A stretch of DNA of 64,000 nt from Thiogranum sp. (GCA_030148805.1 JASBSS010000036.1:121144-185143); one strand, 5' to 3'; positions 19,262 to 27,184 are shown, counted from the stretch's first letter. Notes: generated by a model not told the origin, from the letters alone. Program-made: numbers and translations.

Positions 19262-20024
19262 GGCCTTTCCCCAGCCTAGTCAGAAACACGAGGAGACAGT
19301 CTGCTGCGCAGGGATCACAGAAGACGGTCAGCAGCTGTTACGACTATTCCCGATCCGTTACCGGCGACTTAACAAGGACGCGCAGTTCGACCGCTTCGAT
19401 CTGGTCGAGATGACCATCACGAAGGCCTCCGATCCCCGGCCTGAGAGCTACCGGGTCGATGAAGGCTCGATTCATCGACTTGAGCGCGGCAACAAGCTCG
19501 CCGATTCCGCCAAGGTCCGGTTGTGGACACCGTTCATTGCCCCCTCCCTCAAGGACCTGATGGCCGAAAACGAGGACAACGACCGCAGCCTGGGCATCAT
19601 CAAGCCCGATGCCGGGAGCTCGAAGTTTGTGATCAAGGAAGCCGCCCAGAGCGAACAGGATGACCAGAACGTGGCCGAGATGGTTTTCGAGCAGGTATCC
19701 TTGCTCGAAAACCCTTTAAAGCCCCTGGAGAAGCCCAGGTACAGCTTCAGCTACCACTACACCTGCTCAGGCCACCCCCACAAGCATCAAGTTCATGACT
19801 GGGAGGTGCAGGCTGCGTTCAACCACTATAAGCGGCGCTACAAGCCCGAAGAGAAGGCCCTGAAGATGATGCAGCAGGAGTACGGCCAGAATATCCCACG
19901 GCGCAACCTGCATTTCATCATGGGGACCATGGCCTCGCATCCGCGCACGTTTATCATGATCGGTCTGCTGCGCTCAGGCCTCGACCCAGAGGAAGTCAGC
20001 AAACAAGGAACATTGGACTTATGA
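19215..20024 (+). CDS. Uncharacterised partner of the DUF488 protein
   Basis: I do not recognise a named family in this 269-residue soluble protein. It begins MGAGKHVTKRIRILVKAFPQPSQKHEETVCCAGITEDG, where the N-terminal strand and LLRLFPIRYR suggest a compact beta domain. A central acidic stretch (LMAENEDNDRSLGIIKPD) leads to YHYTCSGHPHKHQVHDWEV and a C-terminal NLHFIMGTMASHPRTFIMIGLLR. The clustered CSGHPHKHQVHDWE could bind metal. GGAGAGGAAG precedes the start inside the upstream gene. The long overlap means the two products are probably made together and may act as a pair. Confidence 0.75.
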   Translation: MGAGKHVTKRIRILVKAFPQPSQKHEETVCCAGITEDGQQLLRLFPIRYRRLNKDAQFDRFDLVEMTITKASDPRPESYRVDEGSIHRLERGNKLADSAKVRLWTPFIAPSLKDLMAENEDNDRSLGIIKPDAGSSKFVIKEAAQSEQDDQNVAEMVFEQVSLLENPLKPLEKPRYSFSYHYTCSGHPHKHQVHDWEVQAAFNHYKRRYKPEEKALKMMQQEYGQNIPRRNLHFIMGTMASHPRTFIMIGLLRSGLDPEEVSKQGTLDL

Positions 20025-20350
20025 AGAGCGCCTGGCAACGGTGCTGACACACCACTGAAAGACTGACCACAACCCACTGCTAAGGAGTGAGTAATAGCGA
20101 ATCACCATTCTATCGGACCGTCGCCGCTCTGCGGCGGCGCGGGCCTCCTAGGCGTTCCAGCGGGCGCTGCGGCCGGATAACGACGACTGAAGTAAAAAGC
20201 CCCGCCGGTTAAACGCCGTCGCTATCATCTTCACAATCGGGCTCTGCAATGCTTTTTTGCGGGCACCAGCCACATTGAAGCCATAAAAAAACCCGCGGCA
20301 CGATATCGTGCCGCGGGTTTTTCAAGTGCTAAGACTGAAGCTACAGCGAA
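20025..20350. other. Gene-free interval, 326 bp
   Basis: This interval lies between the DUF488 cassette and tusA. It contains a small GC-rich hairpin near 20121-20138 (CGCCGC-TCT-GCGGCG) and the bidirectional terminator at 20287-20322. No frame with coding character, tRNA or inverted-repeat border was found, so nothing shows how the cassette arrived. Confidence 0.6.
20287..20322. terminator. Perfect 36-bp palindromic bidirectional terminator
   Basis: The dyad is exact over 18 bp per arm (core CCCGCGGCACGAT), with A5 on one side and T5 on the other, so it can end transcription from both the DUF488 cassette (+) and tusA (-). Confidence 0.9.
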
Positions 20351-20581
20351 TCAGGCTTTCTTGATCAGAAATTCGTACTTGCCGCCGGCTTCCTTGGATT
20401 CCAGCAGGGTGTTGCCGGTCTGCTTGGCGAACGCCTCGAAATCCTTCACCGAGCCGGGATCGGTGGCGATGATGCGCAGTACCTTGCCGCTATCGATCGT
20501 ACCCAGGGCCTTCTTCGCCCGCAGAATCGGCAGGGGGCAGTTCAGTCCGGATGCATCCAGTTCTTCGTCAAAATTTGCCAT
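20351..20581 (-). CDS. tusA: TusA-family sulfurtransferase
   Basis: TusA proteins carry sulfane sulfur as a persulfide between cytoplasmic enzymes. The protein has 76 residues from ATG 20581 (MANFDEELDASGLNCPLPIL), with AAGGAG upstream; the start at 20641 adds an unrelated leader. The CPLP signature places the acceptor Cys at residue 15. It lies downstream of a rhodanese gene on the same strand, 171 bp away, an arrangement known in sulfur oxidisers, where rhodanese loads TusA. DsrE, the third usual member, is absent here. Confidence 0.93.
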   Translation of the reverse strand: MANFDEELDASGLNCPLPILRAKKALGTIDSGKVLRIIATDPGSVKDFEAFAKQTGNTLLESKEAGGKYEFLIKKA

Positions 20582-20752
20582 CGTACAGCGCTCCTTAAAC
20601 GTGTCGTTGTAAACCGGCCGCGAGCGGTCGGCGGTTACCAAATCTGTCTCATGAAAAGGTGGCCCGTCTTTATAGGATAAGTGCTGCCCAAACGCAAGTC
20701 CGATAAGACCAGAAAACGCCGGTTTGCGAGGGTATTTGCGTCGCTGGAGACG

Positions 20753-21100
20753 TCAACCGGCGCGCGCCGTCGGCGTGCCCTGTGCCAGGGGATAACCCTG
20801 CCGGTGCCAGTCGACGATGCCACCGCGCAGGTTGTAGGCCTGGGTGATGCCCTGCTGCTGGAGGAACGCGCAGACCTGCGCCGAGCGCGCGCCGGTGCGG
20901 CAATAGACGACGATTTTCTTCTGCTCGCGCCAGTTCTGGGCCTGCAAGGGCACCAGATGCATGGGAACGGCCTCGGCGCCGGGAAGCATCGCCTGGGCCG
21001 TCTCTTCGGGGGTGCGCACATCGATCAGCAGCAGGTCCTCGGCGACTGAATCCAACCACTCGGAGAGCTGCGCCGGGGTGGTTTCCTGGATAGCGTACAT
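20753..21100 (-). CDS. Single-domain rhodanese sulfurtransferase
   Basis: The protein has 115 residues and no signal peptide, so it is cytoplasmic. The active-site loop CRTGARS (Cys near residue 87) is intact, and LLIDVRTPEE and AYNLRGGIVDW are rhodanese landmarks. AGGAGTCCAGA precedes the ATG at 21100. The gene has a good promoter overlapped by a perfect 20-bp palindrome (21114-21133), so it is probably repressed or induced by a sulfur signal. It likely passes sulfur to the TusA encoded next. Confidence 0.92.
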   Translation of the reverse strand: MYAIQETTPAQLSEWLDSVAEDLLLIDVRTPEETAQAMLPGAEAVPMHLVPLQAQNWREQKKIVVYCRTGARSAQVCAFLQQQGITQAYNLRGGIVDWHRQGYPLAQGTPTARAG

Positions 21101-21113
21101 TCTGGACTCCTAT

Positions 21114-21133
21114 ATATTAGTGATTACTAATAT
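21114..21133. promoter_or_regulatory. Perfect operator palindrome at the rhodanese promoter (copy 2)
   Basis: ATATTAGTGATTACTAATAT is an exact 8-4-8 dyad that overlaps the -10 box and start-site region of the rhodanese promoter. The position fits a repressor. A 17/20 match lies in the FadL gap at 17172-17191. Confidence 0.75.
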
Positions 21134-21160
21134 TCTTGGGGTGATGGCCGCTAATGTCAA
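21132..21160 (-). promoter_or_regulatory. Sigma-70 promoter of the rhodanese gene
   Basis: On the minus strand there is a consensus TTGACA at 21160-21155, a 17-bp spacer and AAGAAT (4 of 6) at 21137-21132. The palindrome begins at the -10, placing regulation at the initiation step. Confidence 0.7.
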
Positions 21161-21269
21161 CCTCGAGGAACTTCGCCGGCCGGCTGGCATCAAAATGTTC
21201 ACAACCGTCAATGTTCGCTCCGCCACCCCGGTAGTTTCCTCCTCCGACCTCAGGTATTCTGCGTCCCCA

Positions 21270-22739
21270 ATGAGATTTCGCTGGTTAAAATCGGGCCTGT
21301 GCGTGGCCATGTTGGCGCTGCAGGCGGCCCCCGCGCACGCCGAGGTCAGCGGTAACGACCTCCCCGATTTCGGCGACTCGGCCGGCTCGCTGGTCTCACC
21401 GGCGCAGGAAAAGGAGTTCGGCGAGGAGTTCATGCGCAGCGTGCGCGCGCAGGCGAAGCTGGTGACCGACGCCGACGTCGTCGACTACGTGCAGCAGCTC
21501 GGCGCCCGGCTGGCGGCCAACAGCGACGCCCCCGGCCAGTCTTTCACCTTTTTCGTGGTCGACAACCCGGCGGTCAACGCCTTCGCCGGGCCCGGCGGCT
21601 ATATCGGCGTACACACCGGGCTGATTCTCACGGCGGAGAACGAATCGGAACTGGCCGGCGTGATGGCGCACGAAATCGCCCACGTCACCCAGCGCCACCT
21701 GCTGCGCGCCTACGAGAGCGCCAACCAGATGAGCCTGCCGACGGCGGCCGGCATGCTGGCGGCGATCCTGCTGGGGGTGGCCGGCAGCAACCCCGAGGCC
21801 GGGATCGCGGCCATGTCGGCGGTCCAGGGCGCGAGCATCCAGCACCAGTTGAATTTCACCCGCGCCAACGAGCGCGAGGCCGACCGCATCGGGATCCAGA
21901 CGCTTGCCCACGCCGGCATCGACCCCTACGGCATGCCCAGCTTCTTCGAACGGTTGCAACAGACGACCCGCCTGTATGGCAACAACTTCCCCGAATTCCT
22001 GCTCACCCACCCGGTCACCAGCGACCGTATCGCCGAGTCCATGGCGCGCGCCGAAAGCTACGGCCACCGCAAGGAGGTCGACACGCTGGATTTCCGCCTG
22101 ATCCGCGCGCGCCTGCGGGTGCTCAACGCCGAGACCCCGTCCGAGGCGGTGAAATACTTCCAGCCGTTGGCGGCCCAGGCCGACGCCGGACCGGCGGTGC
22201 ACTACGGGATGGCGCTGGCGTTATGGCGCAACAGTGATTATGCCGCAGCGAAAAAGCGTCTGCAGGCGCTGCTCGAACAGGACCCCGACCGGAAACTCTA
22301 CCGCACCGGTATGGCGCAGCTGGAGATGGACAGCGGCCAGACCGAGGACGCGCTGCAGCTCTACCAGGACACGCTGAAACTCTACCCCGGCGACCTGACC
22401 GTGGGCCAGTACTATGCCTCGGCCCTGATCCAGGCCGGCAAGGCGGACCAGGCGCGCCAACAGGTGCTGAAGATGCTGCGCGACAAGCGCGCCCGCACCG
22501 CCGAGCTGTATGAGCTGTGGGCCAAGGCGGCGAGTGTGGCCGGCCCGGCCTGGGAGACGCATCTCGCCTCCGCCGAGGCCTACTATTTATATGGCAACCT
22601 CCGCTACGCCATCGATCAGCTGAGCAAGGCCCTGGGCTACAAGGCGCTGAGCGACTACGACCGGGCGCGGATCGAGGCCCGGCAGAAGGAATTCCAGGCG
22701 GCGTTGAAGGCGCGCGAGCAAACCGGCGCGAGGGAATAA
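21270..22739 (+). CDS. bepA: Periplasmic M48 metalloprotease with TPR domain, BepA-type
   Basis: BepA maintains outer-membrane protein assembly and degrades stalled barrels. The protein has 489 residues from ATG 21270 (MRFRWLKSGLCVAMLALQAA), the start that gives a clean signal peptide; E. coli BepA has 487. The zinc site HEIAH appears in LAGVMAHEIAHVTQRH, with the third ligand in NEREADRIG, and TPR repeats fill the C-terminal half. A 12-bp perfect inverted repeat spans the stop codon. It is divergent from the rhodanese gene. Confidence 0.92.
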   Translation: MRFRWLKSGLCVAMLALQAAPAHAEVSGNDLPDFGDSAGSLVSPAQEKEFGEEFMRSVRAQAKLVTDADVVDYVQQLGARLAANSDAPGQSFTFFVVDNPAVNAFAGPGGYIGVHTGLILTAENESELAGVMAHEIAHVTQRHLLRAYESANQMSLPTAAGMLAAILLGVAGSNPEAGIAAMSAVQGASIQHQLNFTRANEREADRIGIQTLAHAGIDPYGMPSFFERLQQTTRLYGNNFPEFLLTHPVTSDRIAESMARAESYGHRKEVDTLDFRLIRARLRVLNAETPSEAVKYFQPLAAQADAGPAVHYGMALALWRNSDYAAAKKRLQALLEQDPDRKLYRTGMAQLEMDSGQTEDALQLYQDTLKLYPGDLTVGQYYASALIQAGKADQARQQVLKMLRDKRARTAELYELWAKAASVAGPAWETHLASAEAYYLYGNLRYAIDQLSKALGYKALSDYDRARIEARQKEFQAALKAREQTGARE

Positions 22740-22753
22740 AACCCTCGCGCCGG
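22723..22753 (+). repeat. Inverted repeat over the bepA stop codon
   Basis: Arms CCGGCGCGAGGG and CCCTCGCGCCGG (12 bp, exact) flank a 7-nt loop containing the TAA stop. No U tract follows, so it may stabilise the mRNA end or terminate weakly. A second 8-bp stem (CTTCGGCC/GGCCGAAG) lies at 22783-22801. Confidence 0.6.
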
Positions 22754-22814
22754 CCGTCCTCGCGCTTAGACCATTACAAATTCTTCGGCCCGAGGCCGAA
22801 GCAACTGTGTTAGC

Positions 22815-22860
22815 AAGTTCTTATATAGCTGAGCGTTACCCGTTGAGAAAAAAAGAACTT
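22815..22860. promoter_or_regulatory. Inverted repeat just upstream of the sox promoter
   Basis: AAGTTCTT (22815-22822) and AAGAACTT (22853-22860) form exact 8-bp arms 30 bp apart, ending 5 bp before the -35 box of soxX. This position suits an activator or looped repressor site, but no regulator is known. Confidence 0.4.
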
Positions 22861-22865
22861 TTGTT

Positions 22866-22894
22866 TTGACTCGGGGATGGCGGGAAACTATATT
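22866..22894 (+). promoter_or_regulatory. Sigma-70 promoter of soxXYZA
   Basis: TTGACT at 22866-22871, a 17-bp spacer and TATATT at 22889-22894 give a strong housekeeping promoter, with a leader of about 70 nt before soxX. Confidence 0.8.
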
Positions 22895-22973
22895 GTTTGA
22901 ACTGAAGTGATGGCACTAACCCTCGCCAGGTGACTGGCGCAACCACGTTGAAAGCGCATTTAAGGAGGAAATG

Positions 22974-23354
22974 ATGCGGACACTTCCGAGCATCTTAACC
23001 ACAGCGGGCTCCGTACTGGCTCTTGCCGGCACGCTGGCCCTGCTCCCGACCACCGGCGTGGCGGCCGACGCCAAAGCCGAGTCGGTCGTCGAGCAAGGCA
23101 AGGCAATCGCCTTTGACCGCAAAAAAGGCAACTGCCTGGCCTGCCACCAGATCGACGGCGGCAGCCTGCCCGGTAATATCGGCCCTCCGTTGATCGCGAT
23201 GAAAGCGCGCTTCCCGGACAAGGCCAAACTGCGCGCGCAGATCTGGGATGCCACCAAGGCCAATCCGAACAGCATCATGCCTCCTTTCGGCCGCCAGCAG
23301 ATTCTCAGTGAAAGCGAAATCGATAAAGTTGTGGAGTTCGTCTACACGCTCTGA
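22974..23354 (+). CDS. soxX: Sulfur-oxidation c-type cytochrome SoxX
   Basis: SoxX is the small heme subunit of SoxAX, which couples thiosulfate to the SoxY carrier Cys and takes up two electrons. Two ATGs are adjacent (22971, 22974); AAGGAGGAA is better spaced for 22974. From 22971 the protein would be 127 residues. It has a signal peptide to GVAA, one CLACH heme motif near residue 54 and a likely distal Met in NSIMPPFG. It is the first gene of soxXYZA under a strong promoter. Confidence 0.95.
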   Translation: MRTLPSILTTAGSVLALAGTLALLPTTGVAADAKAESVVEQGKAIAFDRKKGNCLACHQIDGGSLPGNIGPPLIAMKARFPDKAKLRAQIWDATKANPNSIMPPFGRQQILSESEIDKVVEFVYTL

Positions 23355-23386
23355 AGCGGTGTGTGGACCTATTAGGAGATAGACGA

Positions 23387-23860
23387 GTGATTAATATGAA
23401 ACGCAGAACCTTTCTGAAAGGATCCGTGGCCGCCGGCGCCGTCGGTGCCGCCGTCAGCGCCGGGTTGCTGACCCCGCGCGTCGTCCTGGCCGCCTGGCCG
23501 AGCGCCGCCTTCGAAGCGAAGTCGGTCGACAGTGCGCTCGACGCGCTGATGGGCTCGCACGCAGTGGAAAGCTCCGACAAGATTTCCATCCGCGCGCCCG
23601 ACATCGCCGAAAACGGCGCCGTGGTGCCGGTATCGGTCACCGCGCCGATGTCGAACATCGACACCATCAGCATCATCGCCGAAAAGAACGCCGCTCCGCT
23701 GACCGCGGCCTTCAAACTCGGCAAGGGCGCCGAGGGCTACGTTTCCACACGTATCAAAATGGGCAAGACATCCAACGTGATCGCCGTAGTAAAGGCCGGC
23801 GGCAAGATGTACAGCGCCAGCAAAGAAGTCAAGGTCACCATCGGTGGCTGCGGCGGTTAA
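23387..23860 (+). CDS. soxY: Thiosulfate carrier protein SoxY
   Basis: SoxY carries the sulfur substrate on its C-terminal Cys while Sox enzymes act on it. The tail GGCGG is present and intact (VTIGGCGG). A Tat signal starts KRRTFLKGSVAAGAVGA, consistent with export of a folded SoxYZ complex. The start is uncertain: GTG 23387 lies 9 nt from AGGAG, while ATG 23396 is the next in-frame codon; I chose the GTG, giving 157 residues. It follows soxX by 32 bp. Confidence 0.95.
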   Translation: MINMKRRTFLKGSVAAGAVGAAVSAGLLTPRVVLAAWPSAAFEAKSVDSALDALMGSHAVESSDKISIRAPDIAENGAVVPVSVTAPMSNIDTISIIAEKNAAPLTAAFKLGKGAEGYVSTRIKMGKTSNVIAVVKAGGKMYSASKEVKVTIGGCGG

Positions 23861-23882
23861 CGAAGGATAGAGGACAGATATC

Positions 23883-24194
23883 ATGGCAACGATCAAGATT
23901 CGTGCAAAACTCCAGGGCGACGAGACCACTGTCAAGGCCCTGATCCAGCACCCGATGGACACCGGACAGGTCAAGGACAAGAAGACCGGCAAGCTCATCC
24001 CGGCGCACTTCATCCAGGAAGTGAATTGCGAACTTAACGGCACCAACGTTATGACGGCATTGTGGGGACCCGCGGTTTCCAAGAACCCTTACCTCTCCTT
24101 CAAATTCAAGGGCGCCAAAAGCGGCGACACCCTGAAGCTGAGCTGGGTGGACAACAAGGGTGAAAGCGACTCTATCGAAACCCAGGTCAGCTGA
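23883..24194 (+). CDS. soxZ: Thiosulfate carrier subunit SoxZ
   Basis: SoxZ is the immunoglobulin-like partner of SoxY. The protein has 103 residues without its own signal, since it is exported with SoxY by the Tat route. Family features are IKIRAKLQGDETTVKALIQHPMDTG at the start (residues 4 onward), the IPAHFIQ segment, and a C-terminal KLSWVDNKGES. It is 22 bp after soxY and 45 bp before soxA, in the order X-Y-Z-A. Confidence 0.96.
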   Translation: MATIKIRAKLQGDETTVKALIQHPMDTGQVKDKKTGKLIPAHFIQEVNCELNGTNVMTALWGPAVSKNPYLSFKFKGAKSGDTLKLSWVDNKGESDSIETQVS

Positions 24195-24239
24195 TACCAG
24201 AGGACCTGCAAGGCAATCCGAACCGAAGGTGGAGAACCC

Positions 24240-25076
24240 ATGAAAAAACTGCTAACCCTCATCGCGACTCTGGGTATGATCAGTGCCGCATCCGTCGCCG
24301 TCCAGGCCGGCCCACAGCAGGATCTGAAAGAGTTTCGCGCCTACTACAAAGAGCGTTTCCCCGATGTGCCCTTCAACGACTTCGTCAACGGCGTCTATGC
24401 CATCGACCAAGCCTCACGCGAGCAGTGGGAGTCCATCGAGGAGTTTCCGCCCTACGAGCTGAACATCGACAACGGCAAGAAGCTGTTCGAGACTCCGTTC
24501 GCAAACGGCAAGACCTACGCCAGCTGTTTCCCCAACAAGGGGATCGGCATCAAGCAGAACTACCCCTACTACGATGCCAAGGCGGGCAAGGTCATCACCC
24601 TGGAGGCGGCCATCAACAACTGCCGCACCGCCAATGGCGAGAAACCGCTGAAGTGGAAGAAGGGCCCGATCGCCGATATCTCCGCCTACATGGCCTACAC
24701 CTCGCGCGGCAAGAAGATCGACGTCAAGGTGCCGGCCGACAAAGGCGCGATGGAAGCCTACGAACGGGGCAAGGAGCATTTTTACGCCAAGCGCGGGCAG
24801 CTCAACATGTCGTGCGCCGATTGCCACATGTACAACGCCGGCAACCGCGTGCGGGCTGACATTCTCAGCCCGGCGCTGGGGCATACGACGCACTTCCCGG
24901 TCTATCGCTCCAAGTGGGGCGGTCTGGGCACCATCCAGCGTCGCTATGGCGGCTGTAACAAGCAGGTACGTGCCAAGCCCTACAAGGCGCAAAGCGTGGA
25001 GTATTCGGACCTGGAATACTTCGAGACCTACATGAGCAATGGTCTGGAGAGCAACGGACCGGGTGCGCGCAAATAG
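24240..25076 (+). CDS. soxA: SoxA, single-heme L-cysteine S-thiosulfotransferase subunit
   Basis: SoxA is the catalytic subunit of SoxAX. The protein has 278 residues with a Sec signal ending VQAG. Only one heme motif is seen, CADCH at 192-196, and the catalytic Cys ligand is Cys239 in RRYGGCN. The first heme site of diheme SoxA is lost; Cys96 (YASCFPNKG) and Cys128 (INNCRT) stand in its place and probably form a disulfide. This makes SoxAX a type with one heme on each subunit. An intrinsic terminator follows at once. Confidence 0.95.
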   Translation: MKKLLTLIATLGMISAASVAVQAGPQQDLKEFRAYYKERFPDVPFNDFVNGVYAIDQASREQWESIEEFPPYELNIDNGKKLFETPFANGKTYASCFPNKGIGIKQNYPYYDAKAGKVITLEAAINNCRTANGEKPLKWKKGPIADISAYMAYTSRGKKIDVKVPADKGAMEAYERGKEHFYAKRGQLNMSCADCHMYNAGNRVRADILSPALGHTTHFPVYRSKWGGLGTIQRRYGGCNKQVRAKPYKAQSVEYSDLEYFETYMSNGLESNGPGARK

Positions 25077-25090
25077 CGCGGGCACCTTCG

Positions 25091-25120
25091 AAAAGCCCGG
25101 TCTTTTGACCGGGCTTTTTT
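25091..25120 (+). terminator. Intrinsic terminator between soxA and soxB
   Basis: AAAAGCCCGGTC-TTTT-GACCGGGCTTTTTT forms a 12-bp stem with a U tract. It separates soxXYZA from soxB, so soxB needs its own promoter or depends on read-through. Confidence 0.93.
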
Positions 25121-25208
25121 GTTTACAGGGCCGGTATAATCACCGCATCGTCACGCCACCGGCCCGTTACGAGATTTCCCATTACCTGTTTCCAGCAAGG
25201 AACCTGAC

Positions 25209-26960
25209 ATGAACATCAGTCGTCGTGAATTTCTTCAGATGTTAGCCGTCGCCAGCGCGTCGGGCATGTCGCTGAGCGCCTGCGAAAGCGATAAATCCTC
25301 CGCACCCGCGGGCAGCAAATCCGCCGCGAGTCCGTCCGATCCCTACGAGATCCCGGGCTTCGGCAACGTCTCCCTGCTGCACTACACCGACTGCCACGCC
25401 CAGTTGCTGCCGATCTATTTCCGCGAGCCCAGCATCAATCTGGGCGTGGGCCCGATGAAGGGCCGGCCGCCGCACCTGGTGGGCGACAGCTTTCTGTCCT
25501 ACTACGGCATCAAGCCCGGCAGCCCCGAGGCGCACGCCTTCACGTACCTGAACTATGTCGAGGCCGCGCAGCAACTGGGCAAGGTCGGCGGCTTCGCCCA
25601 CCTGAGCACGCTGATCAAGAAGGTCCGCGCGCAGCGCCCTGGCGCCCTGCTGCTCGACGGCGGCGATACCTGGCAGGGCTCGGGCACCTCGTACTGGACC
25701 AATGCCCAGGACATGGTCGACGCGCAGAAGCTGCTGGGCGTGGACATCATGACCCCCCACTGGGAGATGACCTTCGGCGCCGACCGGGTGATGGAAATCG
25801 TCAACAACGATTTCAAGGACAACATCGAATTCCTGGCGCAGAACGTCTTCGACAACGAGTGGGGCGAACAGGTCTTCAAACCCTATGTGATTCGCGAGAT
25901 CAACAATGTGCCCGTGGCCATCATCGGCCAGGCCTTCCCCTACACGCCGATCGCCAACCCGCGTTTCATGGTGCCGGACTGGAGCTTCGGCATTCGCGAC
26001 GAGCACATGCAGCAGGTGGTGAACGAAGCGCGCGAGAAAGGCGCGCAGGTGGTGGTGGTGCTCTCGCACAACGGCATGGACGTCGACCTGAAGATGGCCA
26101 GCCGCGTCACCGGCATCGACGCCATCCTCGGCGGCCATACCCACGATGCCATTCCGCGCCCCACCGAGGTGAAGAACAGCGGCGGCGTCACCCTGGTGAC
26201 CAACGCCGGTTCCAACAGCAAGTTCCTCGGCGTGCTCGATCTGGATGTCGGCGACGGCAAGATCCGCGACTACCGTTATCGTCTGCTGCCGGTTTTCTCC
26301 AACCTGCTGGAAGCCGACCCCGAGATGGCCGCTTATATCGACAAGGTGCGCGCGCCGTACAAGGACAAGCTCGACGAGAAGCTCGCGGTCACCGACGAGG
26401 TGCTCTACCGGCGCGGCAACTTCAACGGCACCTTCGACCAGGTGATCTGCGACGCGCTGATGGAGGTCCAGGACGCGCCGGTCGCCTTCTCGCCAGGTTT
26501 CCGCTGGGGAGTCAGCGTCATGCCGGGAGAGGCCATCACCTTCGATCACGTGATGACCCAGACCGCCATCACCTACCCCACCGTCACCCGGACCAACATG
26601 ACGGGCAGCCGCATCAAGCAGGTGCTGGAAGACGTGGCCGACAACCTGTTCAACAAAGACCCCTACTACCAGCAGGGGGGCGACATGGTGCGCGTGGGCG
26701 GGCTGAAATACGCCATCGATCCCAACGGCGAAATCGGCTCGCGCATCACCGACATGGAACTCGACGGCAAGCCGCTGGATCCGAACAAGGAATACCCGGT
26801 CGCCGGCTGGGCCAGCGTCGCCCAACCCCTGGACGGCAAACCCATCTGGGACCTGGTGAGCGAATACCTGCGCGCCAAGAAGACCATCAGCAAGATCGAT
26901 CTCAACACCCCGCAGCTCAAGGGCGTGGGCAGCAATCCGGGGCTTGCCACCGACAGCTGA
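25209..26960 (+). CDS. soxB: Thiosulfohydrolase SoxB
   Basis: SoxB hydrolyses the terminal sulfone from SoxYZ-bound thiosulfate as sulfate, using two manganese ions. The protein has 583 residues. A Tat motif (SRREFLQ) starts the signal, followed by LSAC. Metal and substrate motifs are visible: YTDCHAQLLP, LLDGGDTWQGS, LSHNGMD and GGHTHD, all intact, as in the 5'-nucleotidase superfamily. A TATAAT at 25135 may be its -10, but no -35 box fits. It is the last sox gene here; soxCD is absent. Confidence 0.96.
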   Translation: MNISRREFLQMLAVASASGMSLSACESDKSSAPAGSKSAASPSDPYEIPGFGNVSLLHYTDCHAQLLPIYFREPSINLGVGPMKGRPPHLVGDSFLSYYGIKPGSPEAHAFTYLNYVEAAQQLGKVGGFAHLSTLIKKVRAQRPGALLLDGGDTWQGSGTSYWTNAQDMVDAQKLLGVDIMTPHWEMTFGADRVMEIVNNDFKDNIEFLAQNVFDNEWGEQVFKPYVIREINNVPVAIIGQAFPYTPIANPRFMVPDWSFGIRDEHMQQVVNEAREKGAQVVVVLSHNGMDVDLKMASRVTGIDAILGGHTHDAIPRPTEVKNSGGVTLVTNAGSNSKFLGVLDLDVGDGKIRDYRYRLLPVFSNLLEADPEMAAYIDKVRAPYKDKLDEKLAVTDEVLYRRGNFNGTFDQVICDALMEVQDAPVAFSPGFRWGVSVMPGEAITFDHVMTQTAITYPTVTRTNMTGSRIKQVLEDVADNLFNKDPYYQQGGDMVRVGGLKYAIDPNGEIGSRITDMELDGKPLDPNKEYPVAGWASVAQPLDGKPIWDLVSEYLRAKKTISKIDLNTPQLKGVGSNPGLATDS

Positions 26961-26990
26961 CCCGCCTCGCGTCATCGCACATCGCGCAAA

Positions 26991-27016
26991 AAAAACCGCC
27001 CGTCCGGGCGGTTTTT
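26991..27016. terminator. Bidirectional terminator between soxB and tRNA-Lys
   Basis: CCGCCCG / CGGGCGG (7 bp, 2-nt centre) lies between an A run and a T run, so it can end soxB (+) and the tRNA-Lys transcript (-). Confidence 0.9.
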
Positions 27017-27093
27017 TTATACTGTGGAAACAGGGAAGCGAACGCGCTTCGCCGCACAACTTTGGCGGGACGAACAGCGCCCCGAGGAATAAA

Positions 27094-27169
27094 TGGTGGG
27101 TCGTGTAGGATTCGAACCTACGACCAATTGGTTAAAAGCCAACTGCTCTACCGACTGAGCTAACGACCC
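27094..27169 (-). tRNA. tRNA-Lys(TTT)
   Basis: The gene spans 76 nt with the CCA end encoded. In minus-strand sense it starts GGGTCGTTAGCTCAGTCGG. The anticodon loop is CTTTTAA, giving TTT for lysine, and the T arm contains GGTTCGAATCC. The acceptor stem pairs GGGTCGT with ACGACCC. In Pseudomonas and relatives a tRNA-Lys follows queC; here the YedE gene lies between. It is a possible integration site, but no att-like duplication is seen. Confidence 0.97.
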
Positions 27170-27184
27170 GCGAGAAAGGGCGTG

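Noticed and set aside
25135..25140. TATAAT upstream of soxB as a full promoter
   Set aside because: No -35 box lies 16-18 bp upstream; the TTGACC in the terminator is 24 bp away. Kept only as a possible -10.
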